Under the pieces are notes generated by a model. That model searched no databases and was not told the DNA's origin. It saw only the letters and a list, made by a program, of their open reading frames with translations. Made by a program: the position numbers and the translations under genes. Positions 46,282-58,971 of a stretch of DNA of 64,000 nt are shown piece by piece. Positions within the stretch are counted from its first letter, which is position 1. Each line of letters opens with the position of its first letter. Origin of the DNA: Filosporella fistucella (lineage: Eukaryota > Ascomycota > Leotiomycetes > Helotiales); the NCBI GenBank assembly GCA_030077755.1, contig JAQJZZ010000004.1:1302001-1366000 (forward strand), read 5' to 3'.

Positions 46282-49200
46282 TTTGAAGTTGATTTCGAGC
46301 AAGGCAATGAATCTTTGATTTGAACGAGAGTCGAGAAATGAAGCAAGACCAGCTGCGAATAGTATATAGGATGTAAAAGAATGAACGAATCGAAAGGAGT
46401 AATCACCAACTTAACAATAATGCCACTGGCAAAAATCAGAACAAACAACTCCCTACATATAAACCCCATCCAACCCATCCGCCTCTGTCGCCTCTCCTCA
46501 TCTCATCTCCTCCCCATGAGGAGATCATTCAAACTAAACAGCCCTCAAACAAAATGAAGCAAACTAGCCTCATCCCATACCCTCCTCTGCAACACCGTTT
46601 AAACCGAGATCAGACGATACATCTCGTTTATCAACTCTGCCTCGGGTATTTTGGCTACGAGAGCCATTCCTGAGACGGACTGTGTTTTAAGGTTATGCTG
46701 TGACGAGGCTTGGCGGTCTCGAAGGGGAAGCGAGGATTTTTCGAGACGGGGAGGGGAGGGTGTGTGATTGGGGGGATTGAAGAGTTATGGGGAATGAGAT
46801 GGGTGAGTTGGGATGTTTGTTTGGGATGTGCGGAGTGAGATGGATTGGGATGAGGCTGATGGTGGATTTTAAGGTCTGGGTTTATATTTCCGAGTTGGGT
46901 TGGAGAAGCGTGGTGATATCAGGGAATCTGCATGAGAATTCAATTTAAGTTGAGATTAGGCTTCAATTGGCTCCCTTGGGAATATCAAATTTGCCGGAGA
47001 CCGTCAAGGTCTCGAGTGATGACGATGTAAACTTGCTCAAAGTTCAAATTCCCCTGTGGAGCCCCAATGTTGTTTTTTAAATCCATCATATGAAGAGTCA
47101 TACATGTTGTTAAATAGTTATAAAGTCTTGCTTGATGTCTTCTGTACATCATATCGAATACTCTTCTCTCATAATTTAATAGAAAATTGAGCCTGTTCTT
47201 ATCATCGCTTCTTTTCCAGAGGAGGGTAAGGTAAGATAATGATGGATGATTCCGTGCGCACTACCTGCCTATCGAGAAATTCAATTTGGACCGTACGAAA
47301 TACTAGTTTCTCAGTTCGATATTTCTTCTCATTGGAAGTTTGTGTTAAAACCCTCCAACACTCAGAATTCCAGTCTCCAATTCATCTTCGCAGAAAAAGG
47401 CGCAGAAACATAAAGCCTAACTATTATCCTACACATCACCTGTTTCCACTGGTATTCTGGTCGGATTTAACTGGAAACCTAAACACAAATTCAAATCAAA
47501 TCGCTCGTCTCTAAGTCCGTGATTCAAGGACAAAATCAACGATCAAAAATAACATTGACATATATCACGATCCTCATTCAAGACCTCCCTACGTCGAAAT
47601 CGCTTCTTCCTTCCGATGAGTCCAAACCCAGATACCACCCCTTGTAAGCCCACTTCATATTCCCAAAACCTCAGTGGAATATACCCGTTCTGCAGCAATG
47701 AAATCTAGACCCGACATAACTCACCGATTAGAAGCCCTGAATTCGTCGTCTTTTCAACCAGTGATATTAAAGTAGGTAGAAAGTCGGGCCCTGGAAAATT
47801 CCCATTCTCACAGGGGTCAACCAACTCACTTACTCAAGCTTTCGAACGGTGGAAGCCGCCTGCCAACAGACAGCGCGAAACATGACGCTGAAAGACGCGG
47901 ACTGGAATAAAACTCAGGTTCGGCACTCACTTCAGGACCTGACTTCCCGCTGGGGTTAGCACGTTTTCGTAGGGTTTGCGAACCATGGTAAGGTATCGAG
48001 CTTGACGGGCCTAGTGTGGGACGAGTGGATTTTGAGAAAGTTCTTGTTGGAATGAGGAAGGTAGATAGAATTGGTTTTCAATAAATATTTATACCTCTGA
48101 ATCGGATGGAGGGAGTGGGATGTGATGGAAATTGAAGTGCCGTGATGGCATGAACAATTGGTTTTGTAAGAGAATTGACAATTCAATGAAGAGAAATTCG
48201 GACCGAAAAAGTGAATGGCTAGTAGCAGGATACGAATGAAACATGTGCTTTGGGCAATTTAGAAGGCCAGAAGGAAAGACCAACCTGCTTACCTCAAAGT
48301 TTTCTCCACATTAGCATAGAAAGGGGAAGAGAACTTGAAGCTTCCGCCCTGATTCCCCAACACCCCAAAGTTCTTTTCACCACTATCCATATCAACACCT
48401 ATCCAGACATCCAGACGAAATCCACAGATTCCAGACTCTCCATCCACCCCACATTGCAAACATAAGGCCAGCCAATGCCGGAATCGTCAAATGGGAACTG
48501 ACATCAGAGCCTCATTCTAGTTTCTCTCATATCCAATTTAGACCAATCAAGGCTAGCTCGTGTGAATTCGGTACACTACAATTTCTCTCCTCTTTGGATT
48601 TTATCTGGTCCTGAAACAGCAGTCACTTATACCGTTAAATTGAGCAGATATCGGCTTGTGAAGTTTGTGGCCCGGGTGATGAGCTGAATTTGCTGTCTGG
48701 CCGGTAGGTACGGTCGAGGCTCGTGGTAGGAGAGAGGAGTTGAAGTCAGTGTTGGACTGGCTCAATATGGCGTGCCGTACGATAGAGAAAGACTGGATGT
48801 GGCGATCTTGCTCAATTATGCTGAGTTGAGGAATGTCAAGTAGTCATTGATGAATAACCCTCAAAGCACATGGAGGAATATGGATAATAGCACGAGGAGA
48901 ACTTACCTCCAGGTTGGCAAGGAAGGGTTGATGATTTGGAGAAAGAAAATGTGAGACGTGAGTAATAAACGTTTGAAAGGTTATAAATTGTGGCCTGCGT
49001 ATTTTTTTAAGAGAAACTTCACGTACCTAAAAGAAAACACATCAGCAGTCAAATCACACTCTCACAGCAAAGCACCGACAGACCAAGTAGTTAAATATGA
49101 TCATTTCTTCTTTTTTTCTTCAGCACTCATTACTTATACTGAACGCCCCAGCCGGTCCAAAGCCCAGCATCCAATACAGAATCGCGCCAGCTCCATTCAT

Positions 49201-49366
49201 ACCAAAGCCCAACAGCCATAATAGGTGAGTCGAGAGCCATACCATAAATCCAATTCCGTCCCAAACACCAGAATTCCCAATATGGTATCTCGACCAGGCG
49301 AAGCCCAAATAAAAAAGAATGTACTGAAGAAAATTATCATACAGCCGCAGAAATCATGATAACAAT
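46282..49366. other. 3.1-kb gene-poor stretch
   Basis: It lies upstream of the secreted-protein gene (its promoter is at the left end) and downstream of the minus-strand gene ending at 49367. Many small frames exist (for example plus 47239-47514, minus 47956-48186, minus 49120-49308) but none continues through a credible splice or resembles a family. Several donor-like GTAAGT and pyrimidine-rich tracts are scattered without coding context. A long non-coding transcript cannot be judged from sequence alone. Confidence 0.45.
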
Positions 49367-50761
49367 TTACTGAGAGGCCTGAGGTGCCGACAAGTCATCC
49401 CAGTACTCGGAGTTTGTGTAGCTGTCGAACATGTCAAAGGCGCCCGGCGTGTTTGCTGAAGATGTCATCGCACCACTTCCGTCGTTTGTGAACTCTGGAT
49501 TGTCGAGTGCAGCTACTTTGACGTAAGAATTATCGAATGCTGATGTGTTATCAAATAATGAATCAGGAGCCAGCGTCGAATCCAATCCAGATGTGGTTGG
49601 ATACGTCTGCGACTTGTTGACACTCATTGTTTGTGGGAGTGGTTGGTTATTGAAGCTGTAATAGTTACTGGCCAAATCGTTACTTCCAGACATCAATGCT
49701 GCGTTGAATTGAGGGTCAAACCCTAAAGAATCACCCAGAAGTCCTTGAGAGTTTCCAGGCAGAGCACTTGTTAGGTAGCCAAAGTTATCGTTGATCTGAG
49801 ATATATTGTTGTTGTTACTGCTGTTGTCATATTGGGGAATTTGTTGCTGAGAAAAGGTACCCGGAGCAAACGAAGGTCGCTGTCGACCACCACTTCCGGT
49901 CGATGTTGGGGTACTGGAGTGAACGGTAGGAGATTGTGCAGGTATACTCGAGATAGAGGGCTTTCTATCTTCTGACTTAATTTGAGGACTAGGTAGACCA
50001 GTTCCTGGACCTGAAGTCTGTGGGACAGCGATTGAAGCTGATCGTTGGTGGAAATTGGTGAATCCTGCTGGACTTTGTTGAGGGCTTGCCATGGACGGCT
50101 GGTTCTGATTGGAGTTTGAAAATGATGCAGAACGACGAGCTTGAGTCGTTTGCATACCGATTTGACCTTGTGGTCGAGCTGGATAAGGAGCTTGTCTGTA
50201 CGACGACGAAGTCCGGGCTGGTTGCATGAATCCTTGGTTCATCTGCGGCGATCCCTGTTGGGCAGGCATTGTTGACATATTCATGTACTGGGTATTACCT
50301 CCTAATTGTGTCGCATTGTTAAATGATGGCTCTTGTGCGTATGATTGATTGATATGTTGTTGGATGATTCCCCGAATTCCCACGTTGGCAGCCAGATACG
50401 CAGTCAACCTTTGGTCAAATCGTTGATCACCAGTATGGAGATGAGCTGTAAGTCGTCGGTAATGTGCCGGTAGATCATCATCCTCCTCTTCATACATTTC
50501 CTCGTTCATAACATCTTGCTCCGTTACACGAAGTGACCTCCCTGTTCTTTTCTTGTGAATCTCTGATGCTCTACGAGCGGATTCAACACGGGCTTCCAAA
50601 CTTCTATCACTTCGCCGCGAAGCAGCAATGTAAGCTCGTTCTTGATTTTCTTCGTGAGTTCGCTCGGTCTAATCAATGTCAGTAGATCCCATGGAGACAT
50701 ATTGTTGAATACACACCTTTACGGGAACTTTCGCCGGTGGGTGGTCTCTTGTAGGAGGCAT
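49367..50761 (-). CDS. Conserved Pezizomycotina protein of unknown function, Gln/Asn-rich
   Basis: Exons 50761-50717 and 50668-49367, phase 0, give 448 aa. Residues 1-95 are highly charged, helical and look strongly conserved: KTERTHEENQERAYIAASRR, RVESARRASEIHKKRTGRSL and an acidic run NEEMYEEEDDDLP. Next is a helical block (RRLTAHLHTGDQRFDQRLTA, IRGIIQQHINQSYAQ). From about residue 150 the protein is disordered and rich in Gln, Ser, Asn and Pro, ending with an acidic-aromatic tail (FDMFDSYTNSEYWDDL). This profile, basic helical N-terminus plus Gln-rich region and acidic C-terminus, suggests a nuclear regulator, but no DNA-binding domain is seen. The start at 50761 (MPPTRDHPPAKVPVK) flows naturally into the conserved block. 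Both flanks are long non-coding stretches. Confidence 0.82.
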
Positions 50762-53700
50762 TGTGGTTATGTATATATTTTTGACTTGGAATATCAATTG
50801 GCGAGCTTGGATCTTTGAACTTGACGAGATGCGACGAGTGATTTCTTGATAAAATAAAGGCCGTACAGCTTGTTATTGACTTATTATCCTCGGATGGTTA
50901 ATAGACTGAGTGAGAAGTGTGACGTTTTGTGCGCCTTTCTTTGAAGGTATCAAGGTGGTTGAGTGGGGGATGATTGGGACCGATTTCTGACGGCGCTCGA
51001 GGTCTCGGTGGTTGTGGTGAAAAAGTGCAGCCTGTTCCTGGTCCAGACAGCTTGTATATGTTCTGGTAGAGAACGACTGTGAAATTGCCCCGTAAATGCG
51101 TCACATCCCAAGCTTTGTGAATTGAGGTTGTCTATAACAAGAGAGGAATGGAACGGTCAGAATTCGCCGGATGAAAAGCAGTCTGTCTTGAGTGCTGGGT
51201 TCGATGCGGAAGGTCGAGGTCGAGGACCTAGGAAATGGGGGAGTGGGTAGGGTAGGGGTGGAAGCGGAGGGTCTGTAAAGTCCGCAGTAAAAGTCCGACG
51301 GCCAAAGAACGCAAAGAATAATTGGATTGGCGTTGAAACAGTTAAAGATAGGATACTAATAACGTAAATTACGGTAGTAGGTAGGGTAAAGTTTGGCACG
51401 TTTGGAATTATTCTGTGGAGTGAGGTGGGATAGGGATTTCGTTTTGGGTGGCGAGCGATTCTCAGCGACAGGAAGATGGGCCTCAAGATCGTGGAACGAC
51501 AACCGCGACTGGAACAAGCGAAAGTGGGAATAGGCGAGGGCGAAGGGAGGAAGAATCAAAACTTTCTTCTTTGGGCTTCGTGGCGTAAAACCTGTCTAGG
51601 ATACAGATTAGACTCGAGAGAACACCAGGAGAATAGAAGGATGGTCCAATTGATGCTATCGATGTATGTCGTATGAATACACAACAAGGCTCAAGAATAT
51701 AGATCTGAAATTGATTGAGAATTTTCCAGGTCGGGTTTATCAAGATGGGAGGAGATGTATCAGCTTAATAATATAAAGTTTGAATAACGGGAACATCCAG
51801 CCACTGCCAGTTAAAAAGAGTTAGCAGCTTCGTAGGGTGTAGTAGGTACTTGTTTCTTTGCGAATTTTACCCCTACTGTCCACAACTGCCTCTCCCACCT
51901 GCCTTTTCGCCTTTCGCAATGACTAGCTGCTCCTATAGCTTCTCTTTAGATTAGACGCAATTCTGAGGGCAGCGGAGAGAAGGCCATCAATAGGATGCCA
52001 TTTCTATTTCTCATGGATCTTCTCATGGCACTGTAAAATTTGACACTATCTTGAGATCTACGGAGCAAAGCCAGCGAGCGATACCTGAAGCTGTCATTTC
52101 GAAGCCCGCCATCTGTTGCATGGGAGGACCATACGGAAGCAATAGACATGGCATGGGCACTCGAGGACTTTCTAGTTCCCATGGACTGTGGTGGTGAAGC
52201 AGCCAATAACATGGTGGACAGTACAAGTACGCCAGGCCAAGCACGGCCAGGAGTTGGCCCGATGCACGCATCCATCTTTGACGCTACATGAGATCGCGGA
52301 CACGAGTTCGGAGGGGAGGGTTGGGGTGAAGAAAGCAGGCATCCTGGAGAGATGCGGAAGCATGCATACTTCTCCAAGTTCTCTCATTCTCTACGGTATT
52401 GAACGCTCTAGACCAGATGAGGGGCAGCAGCAAAGTCGCTGTATCGCAGAAGTTGAACCTTCAACGGGAGCTTAGTGAGTGGCGAAAAGCGTATTTTGGC
52501 TGTCTTGTCTTATTAATCCTCCACCCTAGGTTTCTGCTGTACGCTGATATCCTGGTTATTTCCTCCCCTTCGTGCTATGCTCGCCCGATCTTTGACAGAC
52601 TGCCCGGTCATTTCCCTCAGTGTCGACCCCGTTTTCTTCTTCTCTTGTAACCTGCTTTGTGGATGAAATGATCGTCTGTGCCGCTTATTCCAGCAACTTA
52701 TACCCTGCCACTTTTTGCCCAGATCAGATCATTTCAGATCCTAGCGTTCATTTTCGTAGATTGGCGAACAACTTAAACCAGCTTCTTTTCCTTTTGACAA
52801 TCTGTTGTACGGCCTGGCTCCGCAAACACATCCGGCGTTGATGGTTTTCTCTCATGGCAGTTGTCTTGAGTCTGGCATGAAATGTCTCTCAATGATATCA
52901 TACCGTATCAACCTTCGCAGATGAGAATGAATTATAAAGTGATACCTATGCTAAAGTGAGACAGCCGAAGTTGAAGTCAGTTGAACTCCGTGTATCGAAA
53001 TCGGTCACGAAAGGTTACTACGTGCAAGCACGACTTCAAACTGAAATGCTAGTACTTAGTATTAAAGCAGATCTTCCGACTCAAACGATCAAGACTTCAC
53101 AAGCAAAACCCAGCCGATCCGCGTCTCTAAAGCGCAAGACGGGAATATTTGAGGCGCGTTGGAAACGCCTCTTCACGTGATTCGTATTCGGGATGAAGTT
53201 CGATACTGAGGTCCCTGCTTGCAAAGATCGCCACCACCATCCTGACAACGGTGCTAAAACGGGGATGGGAACTCGCGCTGGACAGATATCTTGAAACCTC
53301 CGAACGGCTCGCGATCACAATACCGATGAGACAGATCAACGTGCTGTGACGTTAGAATTTCTGTCAGGATGAATCTAAATAGTAGAATCGTCTCGCTGAT
53401 TGAGCGTAAGCTAATCACAAAATGAGGGCGATCAAACGAAAAGTTGTGAAAATGATCGTGTCCGTCGAATTGTCGTGTATATTGCTGCTGGAATTTCTAG
53501 CACCGATCAAAATTGTGTGGCTACGAAGAGCAAAAGTCGCGAGCACACACTCCACTGCTGTGCATGCGTCCAACAAAAGTGGAGGATATTCTGATTCCTC
53601 TTCAAGCTCTCAGATCTGTAGCAATAATAACGCCCGATCTGAACGTTTCTCCACTCATGTCAAAATCGACCCAACCGTGACCGAATTCTTCAAAATGCCA

Positions 53701-55597
53701 TGATTGAAAACATGGCAAAGTCATGTCTGTCTTCCCGTTCGAGGTTTGGCCTCGATCGATCTGTGAACAAACAGCCGGAGCAGGGGCATGTGAAATCGGC
53801 CCCCTTCCGTGGCGGAACGCGGGAAACGTTTGCCATGAACTTATTCGGTATTTGGACCCACTGAACCTGATTTCTTAATTCGGGGTACCAGAGCGAAAAT
53901 GGAAAGGTATTTGAGATATTTTGTGGAGGGATGACATAAGGGCGTTCAAGAAGAGCGCCTTATGATTTCAATCGACGGGATATCTCCAGAAGTTTTGTTT
54001 ATGCCAGTATTGGGCAATATCCAGCTGCCTCTTTTGGCCTGTGACGAAAGCTCTTCTAGAAGATGTGGGGAATGGTCTTTGAAGCGCAGATATCTCGGAA
54101 TACAGTCCCCTGGCTTGGTTGATTTAAGTGGTATTCCTTCTTCATACTTGTGGTTTAGAAGGTAATCGTATTCGTGATCCGGGATCGGGAAATAAATTTT
54201 GGATTGCTCAGCCACTATGGCAGCGAGAAACACAGCCCAAACATTGCAGCTGATCTTGAAAGATTTCAAAGCATGTACCTTCGGCAATATTCAAGCTGTG
54301 AAGTTTCTTGGGCGAGTGCTGGCTATTTCCGCATTGTGACTGTTGATGCCAAGTTTTGTTTCTTCAAAGTTCGATCGTCGTTTTCCGCATTCGCTTGTTT
54401 GACTGCGCCTCCACAAACTAAGTGGGATTGCAGACGCAAAAAGTTCGATCATGTAGTTTGCGCAGAAGCTCTCACAGATCTTAAGGTACAGGTGGGAGTT
54501 CACCGGTACTGAAAGTAGGAAGCACATGTGCTCTAATTGACTCTCCTACGCTTAAGCATCTACCTCTTGGCAAGTTTTGTAAGAGCTTTAAATCTGCTGA
54601 GTGGGCAGGCATCAACTTCTTGATATGACAAAACAAATTTCAACCTGATGCATGTTTTCATCACAAGTATAATATCCAATCCAACCTTCAAAGGATAAGG
54701 AGAAGCAACGAGAAATAAGTTAATGTTTATCAGAAGGTACACTACATACCATTTAAACAGGATATAGTGCATCTTTGAAGCGGATGACATATCTTGCAGA
54801 GCGACGAAAACTTTAGGGACTCTGATTTCGAGCCTTTCTCTGTCTCATCTCGTTTGGAATTGATTATTGGCGTTGAGATATTGATATTGGAACTACAAGC
54901 TTTGTTCATTAGAAGTTTTCAAAAATTATGTATTCTGCAACAGCCGAAGTTTTTCTCTGTTCAAATGAACAATATGAATACCAGCCGGATTCCAGCAAAA
55001 GAACATGTGTATCAACTTCTGGCCATGTTAAATACCAGCGAATCTTATAAAGTGTTCTCCAAGCTATCAATCAGCTACATCTCTGGCAATTGCATTGACC
55101 AGGAAGGGCAGTTGTCATCTCCGTCTTATGATTTATGTTATGGAAGGCACTGTTGAGACTTTATCTGAACACAGTCAGACCGAGAAAACCCATCATGCAG
55201 TATGTTTGAGACACGTCTTGGCCGTGAACGTAGATCTCGAGATACCAACATCGAAAATTTCTACTCAATTTGCACGCAGGAACAGTCGAGGCTCACTGTT
55301 GACGGCATCAAAAGTAGAAAGTCAAGAAATCGATGTATCTTGCTCATTAGCATATTCGAATGCGTTGTTATATCACGGGAAAGAATTTGCAACTCATTCT
55401 GGGAACTCATAGTAGTGAGAAAAGATCGCAATGTTTGCATGCCCAACTAATCAAACTTACCACGTACGCCGGAAACCTATGCCCACTCAATCCGAGTGTT
55501 CCTGCTACCTATGCCCAATCCCCAAAAATCATAAATCATCTTCGAGGTTCGCAATTCCGTGTCCCTTGCTACAATGCCTCGCCATCCGATGCCCTAA
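50762..55597. other. 4.8-kb gene-poor stretch
   Basis: The largest gap in the window. The first 1 kb upstream of 50761 should hold that gene's promoter and leader and contains purine/pyrimidine-biased tracts. From 52,000 to 55,500 there are many overlapping small frames on both strands. The longest are minus 51946-52377 (143 codons), minus 53946-54287 (113 codons) and plus 54794-55156 (120 codons). None has a recognisable domain or convincing splice continuation. Sequence from about 52.9 to 55.4 kb is AT-rich and could be decayed accessory DNA. Confidence 0.4.
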
Positions 55598-56413
55598 CTA
55601 CTTTGGCGGATCCGTCAAAGGCACATATCGGACTCCATACATCCTCTTCCTCGTAACCTCTCCCCTCGCATCCTTATCCACAACCCAGATGTACTGTCCC
55701 AGTCCCCTTTCGTCCTCAACTGGAATGAATATTCTGCCCGGGGACTTCAATTGCTTAATCAATTCCTCATGGAGCTCTACAGCTGCTGCACCAACATGAA
55801 TAGCATCCCACCCCTCTCCCTGATTATTCCAACCTTTCCGCCCATCTCCAACTACGAACTCTACGTTTCCTTTTCCTATTAATTCCCTCCCTCTCTGACT
55901 CTTCCCCATATTACTTTCTCCTAGTTCCTTCAGTTCTCTGATATGTTCCAATCCCACCACTTTTCCCTTCTCCTCCTTGGTATCTTGTGGAAATACCAAT
56001 TCTGCTAGTACAGCAGTTAGGTATCCGCTTCCGCTGCCTATGTCCAGAACTCTGGCACCTGGTTTGAGGAATGGGAGGAGTGATTCAGTGGCTGAGGCAT
56101 GCATGTGTGGTGCGCTGATTGTAGCAGCATGGCCGATCGGTTGGGGAGAGTCTTCGTAGGCTGTTGCGGGCGATGGACAGAAGCGGGCGCGATCAACCTG
56201 TGTGATATATCAACATCAACTCAAACTTAATCTCGATCTCTACGCCGTTTTCTTGCTCTGAGATTCTGCAAAAGGACGTCTGCGGACGGGAAAGAGAGAG
56301 GTGGAAAGTACCTTCATCATAGCATCCCTCACCAGCGAACTTTTTATCAGATCATTTTTATACAAGTTCGCGATTAATTCCGCGTTTGTGTTTCCTGAGC
56401 AGCGCCAGGCCAT
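55598..56413 (-). CDS. Protein-L-isoaspartate O-methyltransferase
   Basis: Uses S-adenosylmethionine to methylate isoaspartyl residues in aged proteins, starting their repair. Exons 56413-56312 and 56197-55598, phase 0, give 233 aa, the usual size. The N-terminus MAWRCSGNTNAELIANLY is standard for the eukaryotic enzyme, and the substrate-binding motif AYEDSPQPIGHAATISAPHM is complete. SAM-binding motif I is VLDIGSGSGYLTA, with VVGLEHI and the post-motif GDGRKGW following. The C-terminus has GRIFIPVEDE and ends RYVPLTDPPK. Small fungal insertions (a Glu/Lys-rich loop about residue 110) lengthen the Rossmann core slightly. An in-frame ATG at 56455 would add 14 residues but the inner Met matches the family start. 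Confidence 0.96.
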
Positions 56414-57237
56414 GTTGAGCTGGTGTTTTGTGGTGCTGCTTAGAGCCCGGACCAAGCTTTTGAGGAGCTGCAGTTTGACAATGGTTGTAGTTTTGATGAT
56501 GGATGTGTTCTGATTAAGGGAATTTTGAATCCCGAAGCTTACTTTGAGAAGTATTCCGAAAGGTGTTGATGGGCTTATAAGAGGAAAATGGCAATTGTAT
56601 GATTTATCATGAGATTTGAAATAGTGAAGTGAGAGGATCAGGCTGGGATGCGGGGGATTGAAGCCGAAGTAGACGCGGGGTGGCCAGTGGTAGCCTTGTC
56701 GGACTAGTCAGGATAGTGTAATAATTGATACATTCTGGGCAGCAAGAAATACAGTTTCCAAAAAAAGCTTAATCTCTTGAATGTGACATATTCGAACTGT
56801 TTTCTGTATCAATTTCTCCTTAAATATTCCTTCATAGTACCTTCCCTACTAGCATATATGTGATACCGAAATGTTTTCCGTCCAAAGCTAGACCTCCGAT
56901 TTAAAATTACTCGCTCCACTAGGTATGAAAAGATGAGGAAATATACAGGCTGAATGAGGCTAGCTATTAGTATAAGGAGTAAGTAAGAGAACAGGTTTAG
57001 ATATATGCCACTTGTTAAAAAAAAAAAAAGTCAATTCCCGTCACATCTTTGTGAAAATGGTAGTCATCAGATCAAAACATATCTCAAATCGTCCAGCGAT
57101 TTAAAAGGCCCGCTAATGTGAAAAGTCGACCCCAAGGAAGGTCTTCTAAGGTCGTAATCGCACGATAAGTAAGCAGTACTTCAAAGAAAACCCGAAGCAA
57201 CTCGTGGTGCAACGCTTGTCTATTTCATTGTTTATCC
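56414..57237. other. Intergenic region upstream of the isoaspartate methyltransferase
   Basis: About 820 bp between two minus-strand genes, with the methyltransferase promoter on the left and the FAR-17a 3' end on the right. A 13-nt A-run is at about 57,017-57,029. No coding sequence is recognised. Confidence 0.55.
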
Positions 57238-57949
57238 TCAATCCTGTTTCTTCACATTATCCTTGAGTATTTTCCTATGTAGCCACTTCAAGAACATAGT
57301 ATTGCTAGTCATCAGGCCAGCAGAACTCAGACACAGAACGAATTTCTGCCAACTCGAGACGCGCATCAGTAGCGGATAAGGGTACCTAATACAATAATTA
57401 GCTCGTTGCGACCATTGAGGAACCTAACAATATTTACCATCCGTTGATAGAGTAACAATATTCAAGCCAACTCCAATAGGAAAAAATAGCAACCAGATCA
57501 AGAACCATAACTTTCGAGACATCGAAGGACCAAATAGGGCCAGCAAGCATGTCGAAAGTTAACATAATGGCTGGTACAGCATGGAAACCCAAGTCCGGAA
57601 TGAATGGAAGCGCATGGCCAGGTGGGACAACCAAGGACTTATCAATCACATAAAGACCCCAGTACAAAGTGCCTACAAGCACTTCCAGCGGCGTTGCGCA
57701 CACCGAGAATCCGGCCTTCAGGGCAAGCATCGTTTTATTTTGAGATAGGTCTCCAAGAAGACCGACTCCGAACGTCATTGTGGTCATCGTGAGAGCGATG
57801 ATAGTCAAGAATTGATATGAACCGCCAAATCCATTATGAAGGGGGTTTGTGATGTTTGGAATCCAAGCGATTGAAGCCAGGCTGAAAAGGAGACCAATGG
57901 CGTGTATGCATGCGATAGAGCCGGGGCTTGATTCTGATAATGACCTCAT
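57238..57949 (-). CDS. FAR-17a/AIG1-like membrane hydrolase
   Basis: Member of the FAR-17a/AIG1 family; the mammalian members AIG1 and ADTRP are Thr-dependent integral membrane hydrolases of branched fatty-acid esters. Exons 57949-57438 and 57385-57238 join in phase 2, 219 aa. About six membrane helices are visible, starting at SIACIHAIGLLFSLASIAWI. The Thr in GGSYQFLTIIAL and the His in LGFHAVPAIM lie where the catalytic Thr and His of AIG1 would be. Other family stretches are FSVCATPLEVLVGTLYWGLY and the C-terminal helix YPYPLLMR. The tail is basic (KWLHRKILKDNVKKQD). Substrate in fungi is unknown. Start at the first ATG, which already gives the expected pre-helix leader. Confidence 0.88.
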
Positions 57950-58971
57950 GATAGAATATATGGGGATGTGAAATGTAGGCGGGCCTTTTGAAGAATTGGA
58001 GGCAGGAATGATATTTGATGCTTTGATGTCGAACCATATCCTCCGTCGTAAATATTTTATACTTGTCGGGATTAAATCTCATGATCTGACATATTCCCTG
58101 TTCTGACAGGGGACAATCGGCATATTCATTATATTCCGAGCCGACTTTACATTTGTAGATATAAAGCAACTCCAAATTTGTAGATATGTGCCCAGTGGAA
58201 GTTGTAGAAAGATTCTCCAATCTAGTGAAAGATAATCTACCATGTCAGATTGTACATCATAGCAAATCGAAGAGGTGAGCACGGATAAGTACTCATTACC
58301 GACTTCGGTATGTGTAGAGCAAATGTTTCCACCTTCACAGGGTCTTTTTTGGTGGTGGTGGACATTTTTGCTGTGCACAACATTCTGCATCGAATTGCTG
58401 GTGTGACAGATGCTGGCCCATTTAAGCTTATAGAAGTGAGGCTGAGGCCGAGGGGCTACGGCGCCGCGTACACAAGCTTGCTTGATGGACCTTACGCTAG
58501 TATGGCCTCACCAGAGAGCATGTTTACGGCCACAAACGCAGACCGAAACTGCTCATCTTGAGCTGCTTGATAAGACTTGGACTTGAAGGATTGAGAGCGA
58601 CTGAGTGAATACGAAAGATGATAGGCGGTTCATCTAACAGGCCATCTTAAGGATGTCATTGGCTTGGGGAATATCGTCGTGGGCTCTATAGACCATGTCA
58701 GCGAATAATTCGCAATGGTGTATGATTACGCACACTATGATGGGCCTGCCTCAAGAAAGCTTCCGGGCCAAGATGTGTGAGTTTGATGTTGGTTGATTCC
58801 TATACCATATACATGTCATTAGGGAGGGATAGACCCCCGATAAGTAGGAGCCAAGAAAGTGACATCGAAATCACTAGAGAGAACTATGAGGAAGTCATGG
58901 AGGAATTTTGCAAACAAGTTCTGAAACGATCCTATACACAATATGTACAAAGCGCCTGAAAAAGACCAATT
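57950..58971. other. Intergenic region NDUFS8 to FAR-17a gene
   Basis: About 1 kb between two minus-strand genes. It should contain the FAR-17a promoter and the NDUFS8 3' end. A minus frame near 58,360 beginning MSTTTKKDPVKVETF runs into a GTAATG, but no second exon could be joined to it, so it is not called as a gene. Confidence 0.45.

Noticed and set aside
51946..52387. Overlapping minus frames, one with a signal-peptide-like start (MRASGQLLAVLGLAYLY)
   Set aside because: Hydrophobic stretch only; no sensible mature protein and two overlapping frames compete, so neither is called.
53946..54287. 113-codon minus frame with a hydrophobic and a charged half
   Set aside because: No recognisable motif, no supported continuation; could be a relic but the evidence is too weak.
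58290..58385. Possible small minus-strand exon MSTTTKKDPVKVETF with a GTAATG donor
   Set aside because: No partner exon could be joined in frame before the FAR-17a gene, whose own start already fits its family.
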